From an uncultured Lachnospiraceae bacterium (lineage in GTDB: Bacteria; Bacillota; Clostridia; Lachnospirales; Lachnospiraceae), in the NCBI GenBank assembly GCA_910585395.1, contig CAJUCK010000060.1, positions 8,423 through 17,369 on the forward strand: 8,947 nt of DNA, written 5' to 3'. How positions within the stretch are numbered: the first letter of the stretch is position 1; every line of letters starts with the position of its first letter. Made by a program: the position numbers and the translations under genes. The notes under the pieces are model-generated. The model had not been told where the DNA came from and did not search any database. It saw only the letters and a list, made by a program, of their open reading frames with translations. This document shows positions 6,596-8,947 of this stretch, piece after piece.

Positions 6596-6793
6596 ATGAA
6601 AATTGTGGATATTGCTATAAAGAAAACTTACCGATTTAACTGTCCAGTCTGTGGGAGCAGAAGTCAGGAGTTTGTTGATATCGGTGGAAAGGTCAAGAAG
6701 TTCTTTTGTCCAGTTTGTAGAGAGGATCGTTATATTTCTTGGGGTGAGCTTAAAAAAAGAATTATCTATGAAGGAGCGAAAGACACGCAATAA
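6596..6793 (+). CDS. 65-aa zinc-ribbon protein
   Basis: A small protein with two CPVC knuckles, C16-C19 and C38-C41, separated by 18 residues: a rubredoxin-like or zinc-ribbon fold that most likely binds one zinc ion. The family is not recognised further; such ribbons often bind nucleic acid or partner proteins. The start is uncertain: ATG at 6596 has GAGG 9 nt upstream, while GTG at 6581 overlaps the TGA of the preceding gene (GTGA) with GGGAG 5 nt upstream and would add five residues. Either way it is translationally close to the 137-aa gene and probably cotranscribed with it. The 28-nt motif of the next gene begins inside its last codons. Confidence 0.6.
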   Translation: MKIVDIAIKKTYRFNCPVCGSRSQEFVDIGGKVKKFFCPVCREDRYISWGELKKRIIYEGAKDTQ

Positions 6794-6813
6794 TTACAAG
6801 TTCCTTTATGAAA
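6786..6813 (+). promoter_or_regulatory. 28-nt shared motif, copy A
   Basis: First of five aligned copies. It starts CGCA, has ACA at motif positions 11-13, C at 18, and ends TTATGAAA at 6806-6813. It overlaps both the end of the zinc-ribbon gene and the ribosome binding site AAAGGAGG (6811-6818) of the 59-aa gene. If TATGAA here were a -10 box the transcript would begin after that site, so in this copy a plain promoter role is doubtful. Confidence 0.55.
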
Positions 6814-6827
6814 GGAGGCACGGTTAT

Positions 6828-7007
6828 ATGTCAAAGATAAAGTCTATGATCATTTATATTTTGTCAGTGGCACTTGCATTTGAAAGCGGATTAATCGCAA
6901 TCTTTGTATGTGTAATGGCGGTATTGGCTGATGAAAAAACAGAATCAAAGAAACGTAGCGGTCGTGTCAGCTATTCGAGCTATTATAACGAAAGGAGAGG
7001 AGCCTAA
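6828..7007 (+). CDS. 59-aa single-pass membrane protein
   Basis: The ATG at 6828 follows AAGGAGG by 9 nt. The protein has a basic start (SKIKS), a long hydrophobic stretch at about residues 7-34 (IIYILSVALAFESGLIAIFV and on) and a short charged, Tyr/Ser-rich tail ending NERRGA. It would be one membrane helix with a cytoplasmic or surface tail, or a poorly cleaved signal sequence. The family is not recognised; size and context fit small phage membrane proteins such as holin-like or superinfection-exclusion proteins, but nothing in the sequence proves either. The last codons form the left arm of a hairpin and the TAA is in its loop. Confidence 0.6.
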   Translation: MSKIKSMIIYILSVALAFESGLIAIFVCVMAVLADEKTESKKRSGRVSYSSYYNERRGA

Positions 7008-7019
7008 CAAGGGCTCTTT
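6997..7019 (+). terminator. hairpin with the stop codon in its loop (59-aa gene)
   Basis: GAGGAGCC (6997-7004) pairs with GGCTCTTT (7012-7019) over 8 bp, with loop TAACAAG whose first three bases are the stop codon of the 59-aa gene. A CT-rich run follows, weak for a T-tract, so it may be a partial terminator. Confidence 0.6.
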
Positions 7020-7026
7020 CTCTTTG

Positions 7027-7054
7027 CGCAGAATTTGCAATCTCTATTATGAAA
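7027..7054 (+). promoter_or_regulatory. 28-nt shared motif, copy B
   Basis: Copy B begins CGCA right after the hairpin of the 59-aa gene, has GCA at motif positions 11-13, C at 18, and ends TTATGAAA at 7047-7054. Read as a promoter, TATGAA (7048-7053) would start transcripts near 7060, before the GGAGG at 7070, which fits. TTGCGC just upstream also resembles a -35 box. Confidence 0.6.
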
Positions 7055-7081
7055 ATAAAAAATTTACATGGAGGTATCAAT

Positions 7082-7291
7082 ATGAGCATGGTAACAAAAG
7101 TAGCAAAAATGAGGTTATTCTTTCACGCCAATATGCTGGACATCTGCAATGTAGCTAATCAGTTAGGTATATTGAAAGATGATAAGGCGGAAGAAGTAAT
7201 GAAAGGGCATACCATGAAATGCTTTGATGCGATGGAGCATATGGGGCTTAATGTAAAGAAATATTTGGAAGAATCAGGAAGGGAGTCCTAA
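7082..7291 (+). CDS. 69-aa accessory protein, unknown function
   Basis: The ATG at 7082 has GGAGG (7070-7074) 7 nt upstream; the in-frame ATG at 7049 lies inside the shared motif and has no ribosome binding site. The protein is soluble and helical, with two Met/His/Cys-bearing helices (RLFFHANMLDICNVANQLGI and EVMKGHTMKCFDAMEHMG), and ends EESGRES. The spread of His, Met and Cys could bind a metal but is not a known motif. I do not recognise the family with certainty. The last codons form the left arm of the next terminator and the TAA is in its loop. Confidence 0.6.
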   Translation: MSMVTKVAKMRLFFHANMLDICNVANQLGILKDDKAEEVMKGHTMKCFDAMEHMGLNVKKYLEESGRES

Positions 7292-7310
7292 CAAGGACTC
7301 TTTTCTTTTT
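7277..7310 (+). terminator. strong terminator with the stop codon in its loop (69-aa gene)
   Basis: Positions 7277-7288 pair with 7295-7306 over 12 bp (G-U pairs included), with loop TAACAA that begins with the gene's stop codon. TTTTT follows at 7306-7310. The loop and closing pairs, CCTAACAAGG, are identical to those of the hairpin at 6997-7019. Confidence 0.75.
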
Positions 7311-7342
7311 CTGGATTATATTTTTCAGAACGAAGGTAACAG

Positions 7343-7362
7343 AAAAACATGCTATTTTGGTA
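7343..7362 (+). promoter_or_regulatory. possible degenerate copy of the shared motif
   Basis: CTATTTTGG at 7352-7360 matches the CYNTTATGR part of the motif with one change, but the CGCA and RCA parts are mostly lost. It lies between two terminators, upstream of the 72-aa gene. It could be a weak variant or chance. Confidence 0.25.
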
Positions 7363-7372
7363 TTTGAAAAAA

Positions 7373-7403
7373 TCCCCGGGTAGAAAATCTGGGGAATCTT
7401 TTT
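7373..7403 (+). terminator. terminator-like hairpin directly before the 72-aa gene
   Basis: TCCCCGGGT (7373-7381) pairs with ATCTGGGGA (7387-7395) over 9 bp with loop AGAAA, followed by TTTTT at 7399-7403. The ribosome binding site AGGGG begins at 7409, only 6 nt later, leaving no room for a promoter. It is therefore a candidate attenuator rather than the end of a unit. Confidence 0.65.
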
Positions 7404-7418
7404 CGGAAAGGGGAATCT

Positions 7419-7637
7419 ATGTTGTTGGTAATCGGAATATGTATTGGGTTTGCACTCGGAATTTTAGCTGTTTTGTGTGTCTTGAAAAAAGGGGCAATCG
7501 GAAATCTGGTGATTATTGATGACCCAGAGGATGGTTCTTATATGTTCCTTGAAATCTCGAAGACAGAGATTGAAGAGCTGCGAATACAGCCAACAGTAAA
7601 ACTTAACGTTGTTGATAAAGGCAAAACGCACAAATAA
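7419..7637 (+). CDS. 72-aa N-terminal membrane-anchored protein
   Basis: The ATG at 7419 has AGGGG (7409-7413) 5 nt upstream. Residues 3-22 form one hydrophobic helix with small residues (VIGICIGFALGILAVLCVL), followed by KK, which places the remaining 48 residues in the cytoplasm. The tail (VIIDDPEDGSYMFLEISKTE and on) is predicted to be mostly strand. I have a sense of similar small proteins in prophage-like regions of gut Clostridia, but no function is known to me. The hairpin directly upstream suggests attenuation or antitermination control. The motif before the next gene begins in its last codons. Confidence 0.65.
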   Translation: MLLVIGICIGFALGILAVLCVLKKGAIGNLVIIDDPEDGSYMFLEISKTEIEELRIQPTVKLNVVDKGKTHK

Positions 7638-7654
7638 CACTCTCTGTTATGGAA
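7627..7654 (+). promoter_or_regulatory. 28-nt shared motif, copy C
   Basis: Copy C begins CGCA inside the last codons of the 72-aa gene, has ACA at motif positions 11-13, C at 18, and ends TTATGGAA at 7647-7654. It lies 36 nt before the next ATG, upstream of its GGAG. No terminator separates it from the preceding gene. Confidence 0.6.
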
Positions 7655-7689
7655 CATGAAAAATTCATCATTGAAAGGAGAAGAAAACG

Positions 7690-8124
7690 ATGAACGAAGA
7701 AATTAGACAAGCGTTGGCGGATGAGATTTTAGATCAATTTAATAACTTGAAAAATCTTGATTCGGGAAGCAAAGAGCAACAGACGGCGGTGGAGAACATT
7801 ACAAAACTCTATAGACTGGGATTGGAAGATGTGAAAGCTGATACGGATTATGATGAAAAATTGTATCGTAGAGATGTGGATGCACAGCACGAACAGGATG
7901 AGCTGGATAAACAGACCCGCGAAGAAGAATTTAAAAGAAATCAGTTATCAGAACAGACAAAAGACCGATATTTCAGGCTTGGAATAGAAGTGGCGGGAAT
8001 TATATTGCCGTTGATGTTCTATGCATCCTGGATGAAGAAGGGCTTCAAGTTTGAAGAGACCGGAACTTATACGTCAACAACATTCAGAGGATTATTCAAT
8101 CGATTCAGACCGACAAAGAAATGA
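7690..8124 (+). CDS. 144-aa coiled-coil protein with one membrane helix
   Basis: The ATG at 7690 has AAAGGAG 9 nt upstream. Residues 1-95 are highly charged and helical, with a coiled-coil pattern (LKNLDSGSKEQQTAVENITK, then many Asp/Glu/Lys/Arg up to KDRYFRLG). Residues 99-114 are a hydrophobic helix (IEVAGIILPLMFYASW), followed by basic and aromatic residues and a tail with TSTTFRGLFNRFRP. It should be anchored in the membrane with most of its mass in the cytoplasm. The tail motif looks strongly conserved in proteins I associate with Clostridia phages, but the role is unknown to me. It ends just before a terminator-like hairpin. Confidence 0.65.
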   Translation: MNEEIRQALADEILDQFNNLKNLDSGSKEQQTAVENITKLYRLGLEDVKADTDYDEKLYRRDVDAQHEQDELDKQTREEEFKRNQLSEQTKDRYFRLGIEVAGIILPLMFYASWMKKGFKFEETGTYTSTTFRGLFNRFRPTKK

Positions 8125-8138
8125 ATTTAAGAGAAAAA

Positions 8139-8178
8139 GCGGCGAGTTCGTGTGAAATGCATGGGCTCTTCGTTTTTT
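8139..8178 (+). terminator. terminator after the 144-aa gene, directly before the 119-aa gene
   Basis: GAGTTCGTG (8144-8152) pairs with CATGGGCTC (8160-8168) over 9 bp; after one mismatch four more pairs extend the stem to 8139 and 8173. TTTTTT runs from 8173 to 8178. The next ribosome binding site starts only about 10 nt later. Confidence 0.7.
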
Positions 8179-8199
8179 CATTACTTTAGGGAGCTTGCT

Positions 8200-8559
8200 A
8201 TGAGATATCATTACGAAAAACCTGCGATTTATCTTTCTTTATATGGAGAACGCTATATTTGTGAGCATCCGATTTACAATAGCTGCACGCTTTTTAAAAT
8301 AGGCGAAAAGGGTTTGGCAGTCATCCAACAACGATTTAATGCGGAAACTAAGAGTACCTGGTGGGGAGAAGTAGATTCGTGGATAACGGACGACTTATAT
8401 TTGCATCCGGGTTTTAAGGAATACTTTGAAAATCGTGCCGGAGACTGTACAGATGGTCTTTATCCGACGGTTACAGTCAGGCAAATCATGTGGGCGCTAA
8501 AAATGAAGCCTATACCCAGAGAACGTTGGGAAACGGTATTTGACAGACGAGAGATTTAG
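8200..8559 (+). CDS. 119-aa conserved accessory protein, unknown function
   Basis: The ATG at 8200 has AGGGAG (8188-8193) 6 nt upstream; the longer frame from the GTG at 8152 begins inside the terminator stem and is rejected. The protein is soluble and rich in Trp and Tyr, with AIYLSLYGERYICEHP, KGLAVIQQRF, TWWGEVDSW, GLYPTVTVRQIMWALKMKP and ERWETVFDRR, well-defined stretches that look conserved. I associate this type with prophages and integrative elements of gut Clostridia, without a known function. Three Cys (21, 29, 83) do not form a clear metal site. No promoter fits between the upstream hairpin and the gene, so expression must come from read-through or controlled antitermination. Confidence 0.65.
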   Translation: MRYHYEKPAIYLSLYGERYICEHPIYNSCTLFKIGEKGLAVIQQRFNAETKSTWWGEVDSWITDDLYLHPGFKEYFENRAGDCTDGLYPTVTVRQIMWALKMKPIPRERWETVFDRREI

Positions 8560-8585
8560 CGAAAAATACATCTACCTTTATGAAA
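8558..8585 (+). promoter_or_regulatory. 28-nt shared motif, copy D
   Basis: Copy D overlaps the TAG of the 119-aa gene. It keeps GC at motif positions 2-3, A at 7, ACA at 11-13, C at 18 and TTATGAAA at 8578-8585, but has A and G where the other copies have the outer C and A of CGCA. As a promoter it would start near 8591, before the GGAG at 8603-8606. Confidence 0.55.
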
Positions 8586-8615
8586 AACCAACGATTTTGA
8601 AAGGAGAAAAGGAGT

Positions 8616-8831
8616 ATGGATGAAATGAAAATCAGCTCGAAGTTTATGAGGAATATGGTCGCAAAATTGGTAAAGAAAACGGTAAAGAAAAAAGTGGGGT
8701 ATGAGGTAGATATCCAGCTGAACGAATTTACCGCAACTGTTACCGATGGAACGGCGCATGTTCATCTGAGCGTAGATGCGGAACTTAACAAAGACGAACT
8801 TACTAAGATTCTGGGAAAGATTGGTTTATAA
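8616..8831 (+). CDS. 71-aa basic accessory protein, unknown function
   Basis: The ATG at 8616 has AAAGGAG 9 nt upstream; a second GGAG at 8611-8614 might instead serve the in-frame ATG at 8625. Residues 1-28 form a very basic helix (KFMRNMVAKLVKKTVKKKVG), followed by two or three strands (YEVDIQLNEFTATVTDGTAH, then VHLSVDAEL) and a short C-terminal helix. The basic helix could bind nucleic acid or lie on the membrane. The family is not recognised with a function. It ends 6 nt before a hairpin with a GAAA loop. Confidence 0.62.
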   Translation: MDEMKISSKFMRNMVAKLVKKTVKKKVGYEVDIQLNEFTATVTDGTAHVHLSVDAELNKDELTKILGKIGL

Positions 8832-8837
8832 GAGGTT

Positions 8838-8863
8838 GAGAGATCATGGAAACATGGTCTCTT
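8838..8863 (+). terminator. terminator-like hairpin after the 71-aa gene
   Basis: GAGAGATCATG (8838-8848) pairs with CATGGTCTCTT (8853-8863) over 11 bp with a GAAA tetraloop. CGCTTTTA follows, a short T-run. The right-arm tail CTCTTCGCTTTT closely matches CTCTTCGTTTTT of the hairpin at 8139-8178. Confidence 0.65.
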
Positions 8864-8877
8864 CGCTTTTACATACG

Positions 8878-8905
8878 CGCAAAAAACGCAAAGGCTTTTA
8901 TGGAA
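8878..8905 (+). promoter_or_regulatory. 28-nt shared motif, copy E
   Basis: Copy E begins CGCA after the preceding hairpin, has GCA at motif positions 11-13, C at 18, and ends TTATGGAA at 8898-8905. A transcript starting near 8911 would include the GGAGGG at 8922 of the next gene. Confidence 0.6.
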
Positions 8906-8934
8906 AAATAAACTAATTTCAGGAGGGTACAATT

Positions 8935-8947
8935 ATGATGAAAGCAT
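8935..8947 (+). CDS. start of a further gene, cut by the window end
   Basis: ATG at 8935 has GGAGGG (8922-8927) 7 nt upstream and copy E of the shared motif before that. Only Met-Met-Lys-Ala is visible, so nothing can be said of the product; the pattern of motif, ribosome binding site and start matches the preceding genes. Confidence 0.6.

Larger units (their letters stand above)
5491..8947. mobile_element. integrated prophage or integrative element, one end (other end outside window)
   Basis: From near the hisH stub to the window end the gene content changes from conserved housekeeping families to nine complete genes of 59-144 aa, all on the + strand, each with its own ribosome binding site, most unassignable. 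Tandem repeats of recombinase-arm type lie near the edge, and shared regulatory motifs and hairpins recur only in this part. The left edge is inferred, somewhere in about 5490-5530; no duplicated att site can be shown because the other end is missing. There is no integrase, terminase, capsid, relaxase or replication gene here, so prophage versus conjugative or satellite element cannot be decided. Confidence 0.6.

Noticed and set aside
6931..7158. 75-aa frame overlapping the 59-aa and 69-aa genes
   Set aside because: It reads through the hairpin and motif in another frame, has no ribosome binding site, and both overlapped genes have good ones.

Overview
The window looks like chromosomal DNA of a low-to-mid GC Gram-positive anaerobe, most likely a Lachnospiraceae-type Clostridia. 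The reasons are strong GGAGG ribosome binding sites, use of TTG and GTG starts, the gene families in the left half, and small proteins of a kind I associate with gut Clostridia prophages and integrative elements. This assignment comes from recognising families, not from a search.

Left part (1-5445, all + strand): a compact run of resident genes. It holds the 3' part of a long FtsA-like actin-fold protein whose tail carries repeated beta-grasp-like segments; a YycJ/WalJ-type metallo-beta-lactamase-fold hydrolase; an ACT-domain protein (UPF0237) with its usual partner UPF0210 (DUF711); and, behind its own good sigma-A-type promoter, a very acidic, Lys/Glu-rich single-pass membrane protein. The first four genes are closely spaced and could be cotranscribed.

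Junction (5446-5726): right after the last resident gene comes a ribosome binding site and a 16-codon reading frame that begins like HisH (MIAIIDYD) and then runs to a stop. I read this as the 5' stub of hisH, cut by an integrated element. Just beyond lie two perfect tandem 11-bp repeats plus a third core copy, which look like recombinase arm sites, and then a terminator that separates the two domains.

Right part (about 5490 to the end, all + strand): an accessory, probably prophage or integrative-element, region of short genes. They encode a DUF6431-like zinc protein, a 137-aa possible phage-type regulator, a 65-aa zinc ribbon, small membrane proteins of 59 and 72 aa, a 69-aa protein, a 144-aa coiled-coil/membrane protein, a 119-aa conserved protein, a 71-aa basic protein, and the start of one more gene. 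No integrase, capsid, terminase or conjugation gene is visible, so the element class is open.

The notable feature of the right part is its regulatory layout. Five of the genes are preceded by copies of one 28-nt motif (GC near the start, RCA in the middle, TTATGRAA at the end, fixed spacing). Six hairpins share a right arm containing CTCTT, and two of them place the gene's stop codon in the loop. Two genes have a terminator-like hairpin directly before their ribosome binding site. Together these suggest a small-gene array under element-specific control of transcription start and stop.
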